This document shows positions 12,689 to 23,380 of a stretch of DNA of 64,000 bases, one piece after another (positions within the stretch are counted from its first letter, which is position 1; the number at the start of each line of letters is the position of its first letter). The stretch comes from Umbelopsis ramanniana AG. Taxonomy: Eukaryota; Mucoromycota; Umbelopsidomycetes; Umbelopsidales; Umbelopsidaceae. The stretch is from NCBI RefSeq assembly GCF_025399195.1, contig NW_026252090.1:248001-312000 (forward strand), given 5' to 3'. A program made the translations under genes and the position numbers. The notes beneath the pieces were generated by a model. It searched no databases. It was not told where the DNA came from and saw only the letters and a list, made by a program, of their open reading frames with translations.

Positions 12689-13805
12689 TCACATATCTTC
12701 CTGTTCACTGGATTCGAATTGTTCAGAGCTGTGCTTGGGGGTTGACAAAACCTTGACGGAGCCTTATTTATGACGGAAATCAGATGTTAGTACTCTAGAT
12801 CACGCCGTTTGCAGCGCAAAGTAGTAAGCGCAATTCCTTACTTTGCAAAATCTCAGGCCTGGTTCTTTGGACGCCTTGCTTGTCAGTGTAATCTCTGTAG
12901 TTTAGCTTTCCTTCGACATATACGAGATCACTATAAGTTCGTTCAAAGTTAGCCATGTATCCAGCCCGAGACTAATGTACCAACCTAGGCCATCTACTTA
13001 CCCTTTCTTGATTTTTTCGGGAAGAAAGTTGTTGAGACCCTGATTCCAGGAAGTAATACGGTGCCACTGTGTTTGTTTAACCAAATTGCCTAGTGATCGG
13101 AGCCATGTGAGTAATGGAAAAATGAAATTGAACGCTGCGTGACCATTTCTATATCCATATTTACTCACCTTCCTTGTCGCTTCTAGTTTCGCTGGTGGCT
13201 ACAGTGTAGTGAATGACTTTGCGGTCATTATCCAAGTTAACTACTTCAGGATCAGCTCCCATGCGGCCAACGAGAATGACCTTGTTCACTTGAAAAATCA
13301 GAAAATATTTGTTAGTTTTTGACCCGGTGAACAAAGTAATATCACTTGGCGTAATGCGATAGCTATTAAGAACATTCAAAAGATGGCGTTCCAAACTAGT
13401 GGTAGCAACGGAAAAGTATAGATATGGATAGTGCGCCGTTTCTCAAAAGTATAATTGTGGTCGAGCCTCTCAGTGCTCTTAACCCCGCTACGCGTCCCAA
13501 CAGAAAAAAAAAAAGGCCGGTGGTAAATAAAAGCATAAAAGCTTACCATTGTATCGTGCAACCGCTGAGGTTGAGAAAGCCTATTAATTGAATGAATGGA
13601 ACATTTTAGTGGGTTGTTTTGTTGTTGTTTTGGCTTTCCCCAACCACTATTTCTGGTCATAGGGACCGCGCTGGTACAATTCAGGGTTGGCGTCCAGTGA
13701 AACAGACCGAGAATCTACTGACGACAGATGACCCGCTTCCCACTGTGAGAAGTAGTTACTTACGCGAGAAATGTTGCTGGCTTGCGAGAATATATTTCGG
13801 CTCAT
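12689..13805 (-). CDS. RIM1: Mitochondrial single-stranded DNA-binding protein (Rim1/mtSSB)
   Basis: An OB-fold protein that coats single-stranded mitochondrial DNA during replication. I read six exons: 13764-13805 (MSRNIFSQASNISR), 13547-13580 (AFSTSAVARYN), 13169-13288 (VNKVILVGRMGADPEV through TRSDKEG), 13002-13089 (NLVKQTQWHRITSWNQGL, NNFLPEKIKKG), then DLVYVEGKLNYRDYTDKQG, and a last exon ending SSEQEDM. All junctions keep frame and give 148 residues. The first two tiny exons encode a basic, Ser-rich N-terminus ending AFSTSAVARYN, a typical mitochondrial presequence. The last intron has a canonical TACTAAC branch site. QWHR, W and the Y..G.L core match bacterial-type SSB. An open frame at 13161-13394 reads into the second intron and is not the true start. 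Confidence 0.9.
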
Positions 13806-14577
13806 AGATAACATTGACATGTGTTAAGAGATGTGCGCAACTCTGGCTTCGAGCACACTTCTGGTCACCTGTCCTGGGCAACGTGAAGTGAAATGTGATG
13901 TCACGATTTACACGCAGCAATTTATAGATGATGCCTATACATTATTTTTATCAGTAAAATAGGATACCTATGTAAAACTCGTAGTATCTATTGAATAAAA
14001 CAGAGGCCATTCTTCTTAATCCTACTCGAGGAGTTCGTTTTTATATTTTCGTTTCGCTTATCTTTCGCTCGTTAGTATTTCGTTCTCTGCCGCCTCGTTC
14101 TCTCTAAAACTTACTGTTCGAAAACAGAATTAAGTCGAAAATCCTTATTTTCTTTATATCTTCTCCGATACTATTCTCTTTACTATCTTAGTGAACCACT
14201 ATCTTCCAACTTTTATTACCTTTGCAATATAGAAGAGTGGATAGTTTAGCTGGTCTTTTCTGTCACCAGTTGAGATTTATCATTATCGGGACTCAAAACA
14301 CTTGATAACATTAACTTGTGTACACAACAATTTATTTCGAGCAGAATCGATGAACATTCTATGTAATGGGATGAGTAACAAAGTTGATTATATTGAAAGG
14401 TAGAGTATTCACACAATGTATGCTAGTTAGATATCGACTACAGTAACTGAGGATGAAAGGAAGGAATGAAAAAAGGAATGGGTAAATAGTCATCCGCTAG
14501 TGCATGCACTGGCAGTTTAGCTAAATGGGTTAGGGAGTGTTATATCGGATAGCACCAGTGATATCAAGAATTTCGAA
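13806..14577. other. Intergenic interval, 770 bp
   Basis: Upstream of the mtSSB gene and downstream of the repeat-protein gene. AT-rich, with pyrimidine-rich sequence at 14.04-14.2 kb. No gene or RNA signature was seen. Confidence 0.5.
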
Positions 14578-16449
14578 TCATATGTTGTAGGTTTTAAGGG
14601 TTGCTCTTTGGTTATCAAACTGTTTTCTGCTTGATTGAACCCGTTCCAAGATAACTAACATTTCTTGGGTAGCTTCTTGTTCTGATAGTATCTTCTGCGG
14701 AGGTGCAGCATCTTGATTTTGAAGTCTGAAGGTCTGGAGTCTGTCCACCTTCTTGACTATGCTGTTAATAAATACAGCTCGTTCTTGTGCGCTAGATAAT
14801 TGGTACCGTTGCTTATTGAGCCGTGAGTTGAAGGAGAGTTTAGTGACTTTGTCAACAAAGTTCGAAAGTTCGTTCAATAGTTCATATTCAGTTTCAGGTG
14901 TCTCTGGGGTTTTAGCTAATTTTTTGTTCGCTGTGCTGGAAGGATTGAGTTCAGCTCTTTGATTCACAAAGCTTCTCTCGGCTGATTGGGAGATTTGCTG
15001 CATTAGATTTTTTAATGCATAAGAGTCTTCTGCCTCTCTTAGACTTGCTCGTTGTTCGTTGAGACGTCGGCCAGACACGCGTTCAATTGCCTTTCCAATA
15101 GCAAGAGCTGCCATTTCTCTGGCTTGCTTTTCCGTTAATTCTACTCTCTGATTGTTTAGTCTTGGCGCCAAGCTGGAAACGCGTTCCATTATGTTCAGTA
15201 AACTGTCCAGATCTTTTCTCGCCTTCTCGTCGTTGGTAATGCTACTAGTCTCAGCTGCAATGTCTTCTTGTTCGTTGTAAGGTGGTAACTTGTCAGATGG
15301 AGTCGTAAAGTCTAAGTGAGATTTTTCTGACTCTTCGTGGCTATCAAAATGACTGGACTCTGTCTCCCGCACGGCTTCATCGTATTGCGGTGGTCTTTCA
15401 ACGGCCAAAGCAGCAACAACATCCATCAATTTATCAAGTTCTTCCCATAGAGATGCCTGCTCGTTTGTGGTAGTTCTTGGTGGTGCATGCTCCTTGCGAA
15501 TGGCTATCATTTCAGTTCTGAGGCTGTCTAGCATCGAGTCGCGGTCTTGAATATCACTTATATCAGTAGTGGATTGATTATCTTCTTCCAAAATTTTGTA
15601 AACGTTGCTTAATAGTGCAGCTAAAGCACATGCAAACTGATAATCAGCGTTGTTCAAGTCGTTGCGTTGTTGATGGCAAGAATCCAATCTATTAGCCACA
15701 TCGCGTAAAGTGACTAAAGCTGGGCTAGATTCACATCGCCTCAGATACCTCGAGCCAATAGGTAAAGTGATACGCTCAGTGCAACGCACGATTGACCCGA
15801 GAAGACTGGCGTTATTCTGCACATCAGTACTGTTTTCTGCACAAGATATGGATGGATCAGATAATCTTCGTGGTGAAAAACTGTCTCTGTGGTTGACTGG
15901 CGAAGTGGATAAGATGTGTCGTAATAATGAATCCAGTGTTCGTAAACAAACAGATTTTAAAGAATTCAAAGAAGAAAAGACCTGATGTTTAGAGTGAGAA
16001 GGATTAGCAATTGGGTTTTTTACAGGACTAGATCATAAAAGACCTTGCTAACATCGTCAGACATAGCTTCTTGTTGTAGACTCCAGTCTTGCTGAAGAAT
16101 TTCACTGTTGGATGGTTCAGGCGCAGCTAAATTTGCTTGCTGGGAATACTCCGGAGAGCTGCCAAATATATGATCCAGCTCAGTAGGATCCAAAGGCTCG
16201 CTTGCTAGGAGGACCAACTCTTCGTGATTCGTTGTGAGATCTGATTCGCCATTCTGTTCAGATGTACCAGCATCTTCACCTTGCTGTGGATATTCAGAGG
16301 TTTTTTTTTAAAAGAAAAAAAAAGTCAAACAGAAAAATCAATACCTAGACACCTTTTCAACGATTTATCAAAACGAATAGCTTAGTTCAATATCTCACAT
16401 TGGTGTCTTCTTTCGCTTGTTGTTTCCTTTTGCATTCAAGAGTAGCCAT
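14578..16449 (-). CDS. Unrecognised protein with repeated N-x-Q-R motif
   Basis: I do not recognise this protein. One large exon (about 15981-14578) encodes about 465 residues, helical in character, with recurring units ending in RLNNQRVEL, RLNEQRASL, FVNQRAEL, RLNKQRYQL, RLQNQD and FDNQRATL, and weaker earlier copies (HQQRNDL, TTNEQASL). Between them lie helices such as LLNIMERV, IGKAIERV, NLMQQISQ, IVKKVDRL and LVILERV. The large exon has no early ATG, so its 5' end must lie upstream: exons at 16399-16449 (MATLECKRKQQAKEDTN) and about 16020-16302 (acidic, PLDPTELDHIFG). The join from there to the large exon is uncertain; a GTTAGC donor after SDD would keep frame. The alternative is two genes 50 bp apart. 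An adaptor or scaffold role is only a guess. Confidence 0.55.
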
Positions 16450-16966
16450 ATCGCAAGTGCTTAGATAGGGCTTATGTGGGAATACAATGTTTAGCCAAGA
16501 AAGTTGAATGAAAAACGCAAGAAGAAGAAGGAACAACAAAGTAATATATGATATATCTAAAGTAACGACCAGGCAAGGAGTTAGCCAAGCACAGGAGGGA
16601 GGCTCATTCACTGCAAATTGTAATGTGATAATAGGGAGAAATAGTCAGCTCATTTTCTTTTTACACTTTTTTTATTATTAAACAAGCGCGGAGCCAGGAG
16701 CTTCTATGCAGTCTACCAAGGAGTCATGGGATGCTGCAATTGAGGAGCAAAATAGAGAAGAAAAGGCGAAGATGTTGCTGCGAATATAAGGATGATGATG
16801 TAGAGCGCGGCCATCGAGGGATCGACGACAAACGCACGATCAATTTCTTCCTCCACATGAAGGGTGGTGGGGTGAGATTCAAACAACGGATTACAATGTT
16901 TTGAAAAATGATAAAGACAGGTTAGCTGTCAAGTAATTTAGGGTATTGACATAGGCGTTATGTACT
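16450..16966. other. Upstream region of the repeat-protein gene
   Basis: About 520 bases between the metallophosphoesterase 3' end and the repeat-protein start. A 27-codon frame on the plus strand at 16706-16789 (begins MQSTKESWDAAIEEQNREE) looks coding-like in composition but has no recognisable relative. Otherwise nothing seen. Confidence 0.4.
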
Positions 16967-17952
16967 CTAATCCCGAAACTTGGGCAGGTCCACGACGACC
17001 GGGAGCTGTGTAGCTTTGTATCTGGAGTTAGATGTACACGCGTTGATGTAAACAGTGCCGTCCTCTTTATGTACTCCGTATGCCTCATGAATATGACCAA
17101 ATATACAGACTTTTGGTTTGATTTCCTTGATTTTCTTTAATAAGTGTTCGCATCCTACATTTTGGCCACGTCGCGTGGTATCTTGTATCCCGTATGGAGG
17201 TGTGTGGGTTACCAAGATATCAGTGTCAAACGGCACTGTTTTCCACACATCTGCTAGGACAAAACTGGTCAAAGATCGCCGAGCAGGTATAGAAACGCTG
17301 CACTTCAAACAGCCTTACCTGACAAGTCATACGGCATGAACGCCCCGCCAATATGGAAGGGGGCATATGGGCTTCCATAAATCAAGTAGCCTCCTAATGA
17401 CTCTGGTAGCCTATAGCCAGTATTTTGAAGATATATTATGTCATGTTGCCGGAATCCATCCAGAATTTTTCGCCTTTCCTCCAAATAACGAAAGTCTGGA
17501 TCCAGGACTGTATCATGGTTCCCGGCAATAACAATTTTAACCCTATGCACGCAGCAAATATAAACATTGCCTCACCAGATTAATGGGTGTTCGTCAGGTC
17601 ACTTTAGAGAAACACGACACAAATACTTACGAATGCGGTAATGAACTCATCCAGTTTATAAAATTAGAGAACTCTTGCAAATTTGAGATTCGAGTTATAT
17701 CGCCTGCGTGGACTGTTTTCGTCAGACGACGTTAGCGCCATATTCCAACGCGGCAGCATGTTTGCCACTTGGTGGCCAAAAATTGATATACTAACCAAGG
17801 ATGTCTCCGTCTGGCACTTGGAAGTTGAATTTAGTTGTACCATGAGTATCCGACATACATACTATACGTAAGTTGTCGACAGGTTTGGTAGGAATGGTTT
17901 GGTCGGCATTGCCAAAGGCATCCTTCTGTAGTTGGTACACTTTGGCCGACAT
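16967..17952 (-). CDS. Calcineurin-like metallophosphoesterase, MPPED family
   Basis: A single-domain binuclear metallophosphoesterase of the MPPED1/MPPED2 type. All metal-ligand motifs appear in order: MSDTHG, ILVHAGDITR, IVIAGNHDTVLD, ILVTHTPPYG and CIFGHIHEAYG, ending VVVDLPKFRD. The ATG at 17952 gives MSAKVYQLQKDAFGNADQ before the first motif. Introns fall after DI-L (joined to VHAGD), after SLPHS and after MPYDLS, all in phase. No signal peptide or membrane segment, so a soluble intracellular enzyme is expected. Fungal relatives are common and mostly uncharacterised; MPPED proteins act as phosphodiesterases in vitro, but the substrate here is unknown. Confidence 0.88.
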
Positions 17953-18297
17953 GAATACAAGCTGGCTGAGTTACTGCTTTCCAGAGAAAGTAAAAAATAA
18001 AGGACTACCAAAGTTGAGAATTTAGAATGTGGTACATCTCTTCCCTTCCTTACAGCAGAAAAGTCAACTGAAACAACACTTACGTTTGAAAACGTAGAGT
18101 AACTTACGCAAGAATTACAAGCAATCCGCAGCCAGATATTTCTATTTTGAATTTTTTTTTTATTGGGCTGCGCTATACCACGGCAGACTGAACTGCGGTA
18201 ATGTGAAAGCATTATGATGTGTTTCGCCCCCGCTAAATTACTCACACAAACGTCATGATGATTCTAGATCACGAACTAATTCAACAAGGTCCAAACT

Positions 18298-19655
18298 ATG
18301 AGCGTGTCCGCAACCGCTCTTGAAGCTGGTCACAATGTCTCAGATGAGGCTCGTTATACCGAAAAGTACCCCGATAATACCAATTTGTCTGCCTATGATA
18401 CCACTGGTTTGCCAACGCTAGAGCAAGTTCTGTCTCGCAAAACTTTACCACCAGTATGCCTATACAACTTTTATATCATTATGCGGGACAGACTACATAG
18501 TGAAGAGCTACTTGACTTTTACCTGGACGTTCAGCACCACGAAATTTTATGGCGTCGTTATGTAAAAGGAATGAAGAAGTCGGGACATATTGACGAAACT
18601 GATCTGACCGATGGTTTTCATGGACCAAAATTAGTCAGTAGACTCAGCTATGCAAGTCTTCGACGAGATGAGTTAGCTCGATCACCTTCCCCGGCCAGAT
18701 CCAGATCCCCTGAACTTGGACAAAATACTAGCACTCAACAGCTCGTCTATGATGAAGATGGTCGCTCGGCCGATGATGGCGTGCGTAGACCAAATTACAA
18801 CAGATCAACGTCTCCTTCGCCTATGGTGCCTAGAGGACCTCTTGTGGAATCGGTACCAGTCGGGCAACAAGATTCTGCGTTTGCTAGCAATATTCCAGGA
18901 GGTGGTGGCTCGAGCCCAACGCGAGAAGACGTTACTGCATCTTGCGAGAAGATCTACTACAAGTACATTGTTCAATCGGCTCATAAAGAAATCTTTATTC
19001 TACCTGGCTCTGTAAGGTCTATGATTGCCAAGCGTATTGAACAAGACGAACGCGATGACCCTGCTGTTTTCGCTGAAGCCAAAGACATAGTATTCGAATC
19101 TATGCAGCGTCGTGGGTTTCCCAAATTTCTCAGGTGCAAGGTATGGGGCAATACCACCATGTGGCAACAATTAGGTCGCCTAGTGTTTGGACTCTCTGCC
19201 CTATTCCTTGGATTCGCCATAGAGCTTAGCTTGATTTTGCTGGGACATGATCGCTGGGGAGAGCGCTTCTGGGTAAGGTTTTGCATAGCCGTACAATTGC
19301 AGAAACTTTTCATAGATCTAATTCTGACATTGTTCGTCTAGGGTTTGATACCTATCTTCTTCGGTATGCTGAATGTTATGATAGGACTTTCTGGCCTCGA
19401 TCCAATATGGGCACTGGTGTTCAACATTAGGTAAGGATACTATGTTCTTGCAAGTCCATCGGTATAAGACAAACAAACTAATCACACCATATCATTTCAT
19501 ATAGTGAGACAACCACATTTCATTTCAATCAAGTACGACAACCGCAAGTCAAGAAAATCCTAAAAAGTCGAGCAATGTGGCTTCTGACCCTTTCCATTGT
19601 ATTGAGCGTTATCATTACCATCATTTTCGCAGCCATCCCTGGTCACCGCCTATAA
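18298..19655 (+). CDS. RAX1: Rax1-like RGS-domain membrane protein
   Basis: Rax1 in yeast is a plasma-membrane protein with an RGS-like domain and C-terminal membrane segments, needed with Rax2 for bipolar bud-site choice. Here a split RGS domain is seen: TLEQVLSRKTLPPVCLYNFY and SEELLDFYLDVQHHEILWRR near residues 40-100, then about 120 residues rich in Ser, Pro and Gly (RSPSPARSRSPE), then ASCEKIYYKYIVQSAHKEIF and AKDIVFESMQRRGFPKFLR. Three or more hydrophobic segments follow (LFLGFAIELSLILL, IPIFFGMLNVMIGL, LLTLSIVLSVIITIIFAAI). Three exons, about 406 residues. In filamentous or yeast-like hyphae it may mark growth sites or damp G-alpha signalling; orthology to Rax1 is inferred from architecture. 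Confidence 0.85.
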
Positions 19656-20265
19656 TACAATTGCAATGCCATCGATTCCCAAAAAAACTACCCATAGCAA
19701 CAAAAATGCAAATTTATCTTCTGTTGTAACTTCTTCTACTACTATGTTTAACTATCCTGCACTATACCTCTGTATCGTTCCATAGCGAACGTGTTTTGTT
19801 TTTTTTTTCACCACCTTCATGTCCTTTTAAGTCAATAACAATCCCACATTGCGTTTTCATCAAAGCATCCACTTATTTACATGGCTCAGCATGGTATTCA
19901 TCCTGTTCACCTGGTTACTGTGGCTGCCCTGCATTTTTGCTGCAGACACACTCCCACCCCTGAGCAACAGACCTCTTGATGAGTACATCCTCTCCTATCT
20001 CCGTCTCTCCTATTTGCTTGCTGCAAAGAGACAGAAAGCCAATCTCCGAACGACCGAACCGAACGCAGTAGTAATCTCTCCTCTTCCTCCTAGAAACGAT
20101 GAACGTGCGGCGCACGAGATTTGTCTGCTTGCATAAAAGGGATACAAACCAGAATATTACAAATGGAGAACAGTGTCTTTTATTACTTTATTTGGTTGAG
20201 GATGGCTTGGAATTGGGTTAAAGCTGGATACTTGTTTTTTTTTTTAATAAAGATTTTCGTCTGGC
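19656..20265. other. Convergent 3' flank, 610 bp
   Basis: Lies between the Rax1-like gene and the PRPP synthetase 3' end. A 95-codon frame at 19849 starts with a hydrophobic stretch but lacks any conserved motif and sits in presumed 3' UTR. No convincing gene. Confidence 0.45.
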
Positions 20266-21442
20266 TCACTCTGGCACATTGGAAAACAGATATGATACAG
20301 ATTCGCCATTGTGCGTTCTAAAAAAAATGGATGTTAGAGTCAGTTGACCAACATGTTGGCCAATTAGGCTTCAGATTCCATGTACATACCTCCTAATGGC
20401 TTCTCCCAATGTTGCCGAGATATCAATGATATCAATCTTTGGACATATCGACTATAAGGAAGCAGGATGAGTCATGCAGCTCACGTTGATGCGTTTTCTC
20501 TGTTCGTTTCTCTTGCTTACCATTTTTTCATCATGAGGAATGGTATTTGTCACGACCATCTTCTCAATCACTGACTCATTGATAACCTTGATGGCTTTGC
20601 CAGATAGAATGCCATGAGCAACAATGGCATAAACCTTCTCAGCACCATTTTCAACCAAGGTTTTTGCGGCGAGACCAAGAGTTCCGCAGGTATCAGCCAT
20701 ATCGTCAACAAGAATAGCAATCTTGCCACGAACATCTCCAACGAGGACCATACGAGATACCTCATTGGCCTTCTTTCTTTCTTTGTGGATTAAAGCGAAA
20801 TCTAAATTGAGGCGATCGGCAATCGAGGTGGCTCTGTAGCAAACAAACCAAGGTCAGGGTCTTGGTCGCCATGAGCAACGATACCACCGAAAGATAAATA
20901 CTCTACCTTTTGGCTCCGCCAGCGTCTGGAGAAACAATAATGGCGTTGGTCCACTCGGGAATGCACGTGCGAATGTATTTGATCATGGAAGGTTCACAAT
21001 AAAGATTATCCACAGGTATATTGAAGAAACCTTGGATCTGTGAAGCATGAAGGTCCATGGTAATGACATGATCGGCACCAGCAACAGTCAGCATATTGGC
21101 TGTAAGCTTTGCAGTAATAGGTGCTCGTGATTTGTCCTTCTTGTCTTGTCTAGCGTAAGGAAAGCAAGGAATGACGGCAGTGATACGGCGAGCGGAAGCC
21201 GTCTTACAGGCATTGATCATAATGAGAAGCTCCATAAGATTATCATTAATCTCGCCACATCCACTTTGAATAATAAAGACGTCCTCGTCACGGACGGACT
21301 CTCCAATAGTCACTGAAGTTTCTTGATTCGAGTACTTCAAGACATTGACTTTGCCAAGTTCGAGGCCAATGCGTCGAGCCACCAACTTTGCGAGCTCCGG
21401 GTGAGAGTTTCCCGTAAAGATTTTGATGGAGTTGTCGGCCAT
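20266..21442 (-). CDS. PRS: Ribose-phosphate pyrophosphokinase (PRPP synthetase)
   Basis: Makes 5-phosphoribosyl 1-pyrophosphate from ribose 5-phosphate and ATP, the precursor of purines, pyrimidines, NAD, His and Trp; cytosolic. From the ATG at 21442: [20 protein letters not shown], the flexible region [20 protein letters not shown], the metal/ATP motif [15 protein letters not shown], and [10 protein letters not shown]. The second exon continues [22 protein letters not shown], and the PRPP loop [15 protein letters not shown]. The third gives [20 protein letters not shown] and the last [17 protein letters not shown]. About 317 residues, without the long insertions found in yeast Prs1 and Prs5, so it is a plain catalytic type. 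Introns are short and in phase. The upstream region carries a long T tract (about 21562-21574). Confidence 0.95.
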
Positions 21443-23380
21443 TACGAGAATAATGTGTTAAGGAATCAAAGTCGATTTGAAGCCGCTTCAAAACCGCCAG
21501 TGGAGGATTTGCTCACATAAAACAAAAAAAAAGTAATGCCTATTCGACGTCACAAAAACTTTTTTTTTTTTTTATTTTGCATCTATTTTATTTTTCTTTT
21601 CTTCATCAACGATAATTGCCGGTAACAGGTGTTAAATTTGCGAGTGATAACAAAAATAAATCGCCATTGGTAAACCCCATAGTGATTCTGATAATCATAG
21701 CCATTTTTAAGCTGTTCCATTAGCAATTGCGTTTTCGAGCCAGGGTATGGAACTGCGCTCCTTTTTTTTTCTTTGCTATTATTACGGTTTTAACAATGCG
21801 GAGATGTAAACCTTTGATGTGCTCCCAGGCTGATTGTTGTTGTATGAAAGACACATCGTAAGGCGAGCGATAAGATGCCCTCAAGTCAAAAGTATGAAAG
21901 CGCTTTGTGGTTTTTTATCTCGATTGAATCAATCTGATAAACGAAAATTGTGCCACGCGTTACTTGTGCTGCTATAGGAAGTCATCTCGAAAGTTGTTTA
22001 ATGCAGATCAAGAAGGAACATAACTGAAACTCACTTGTTGATGATAAGCTATGCTCTATATCTTTGATTCGGCGGTGCGATTAATTAGTTATAGGACTAG
22101 CTGTAGCTGTAAAACGCGATATCTTTTTGTTTCTGAGATTCTTTGGAATAAACTAGATCATTGTGTCATTAAGCTTTAAGATCTATTAACGTTCGCGAAA
22201 ACTACTTTCAAAGAGGAGACTTGCCTTTTCACTGCATCCATAAAAATTGTCCGCATGAGTGCTGTGCCAACCACAATCTTTATCACCAGCAGATTCTCGA
22301 GCGATATACTCATCTTGCTCCCCATACTGCACAGGATCTGGGTATTAAAGTATCTCCAGCGACTCCCTGACGAACACTAAAATGCAGTAAGCCTCTGACT
22401 TGATACAAAATGACCAGCCAGTATGTTGCCCATCGAATAATGATGGCATTTATCAACAATCAGGACTAAGCACTAGAATATCGGCTAACCCAACTAAACG
22501 CGCGGTATCTTCGCATTCGACTTGAATAAGAGTTCAAAAGAGTAGCATCTATGCAATCCCATACAGGAAGAGGCTTAGCCCAGTATGTGTCCTTACTCAA
22601 AAACGCTGCGATAAGATTGGTCAAATCAATCGAATAAGCTCGTTTAGACCTATTCCCATTTGGCACAGGCTCGGCGGTCCGTCAAGCACGCCATCCTTTC
22701 GTAAGCATTTAATACAATATATATCGATCATCCTCTTAACTATGATTTAGAAAATTCTTTGTTAAAGTTCAAGCATCAATGCAGAAAAGACATTACACTT
22801 CCGGTTTCATTGCATCGATAACAGCTCTGAAAGTGGATTTTATCACCTGGCTTCGTACACCAGTATTTTACGCTTATTTGCTGAGAAGTGCCTTCCGAAT
22901 AGTATGCCGAACTGTACGAGGATGCACGCGCGGGGCCAATCTAACGCCGCTATGTCCCGCAGGTTACTACTGGCAAATTCAAACGCTTGAAACGTACATG
23001 CCTGAATATGTAGGTCGTTTCAAATACCGACGATGGTTTATCACTTTTCTTCCCTCCATTCTGAAAGTTCAGCGGACCAAAACTACAAATCGTTCGGTTC
23101 TTGATGTATCTGAAACATGATCTGCAACATGAAAACAGCATACATGTTATGTAAAATGTCTTCTACTATATTTTCCCTTAATACTATAATGGCATAGCTG
23201 TAAATCGATAGAGTACTTTCTTGTCAAATTGTATAGAAATCCAGGTAACCTGCTGACCTACAATTGAAGCTGTCAACTGCAGCACGCAATCGTTCAAACG
23301 CTTTACCCCGTTTTTGGACGAAGCACGCAATAGCTGGGTCTCGGCAAACACATATAATGACATAGGTCGGCATTAGTTTG
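21443..23380. other. Gene-poor interval, 1.9 kb, with possible coding relics
   Basis: Between the divergent PRPP synthetase and UNC93-like genes. Two plus-strand A/T tracts mark the PRS promoter. On the minus strand, 22186-22340 reads YGEQDEYIARESAGDKDCGW then HSTHADNFYGCSEKASLLF, and 22466-22640 reads KRAYSIDLTNLIAAFLSKD; both look coding-like but end in stops and match nothing I know. On the plus strand a 113-codon frame opens with an ATG at 22779, also unrecognised. I cannot assemble a gene from these. Confidence 0.35.

Noticed and set aside
13161-13394. Minus-strand frame as the true start of mtSSB
   Set aside because: The two small upstream exons join in phase to VNKVILVG and give a proper presequence; this frame merely reads through the intron.
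15710-15985. Plus-strand frame over the repeat protein
   Set aside because: Shadow of the larger, repeat-bearing minus-strand frame; no splice or motif support.
22779-23120. 113-codon plus-strand frame as a confirmed gene
   Set aside because: No conserved block, no promoter or splice support; left as a possible relic only.
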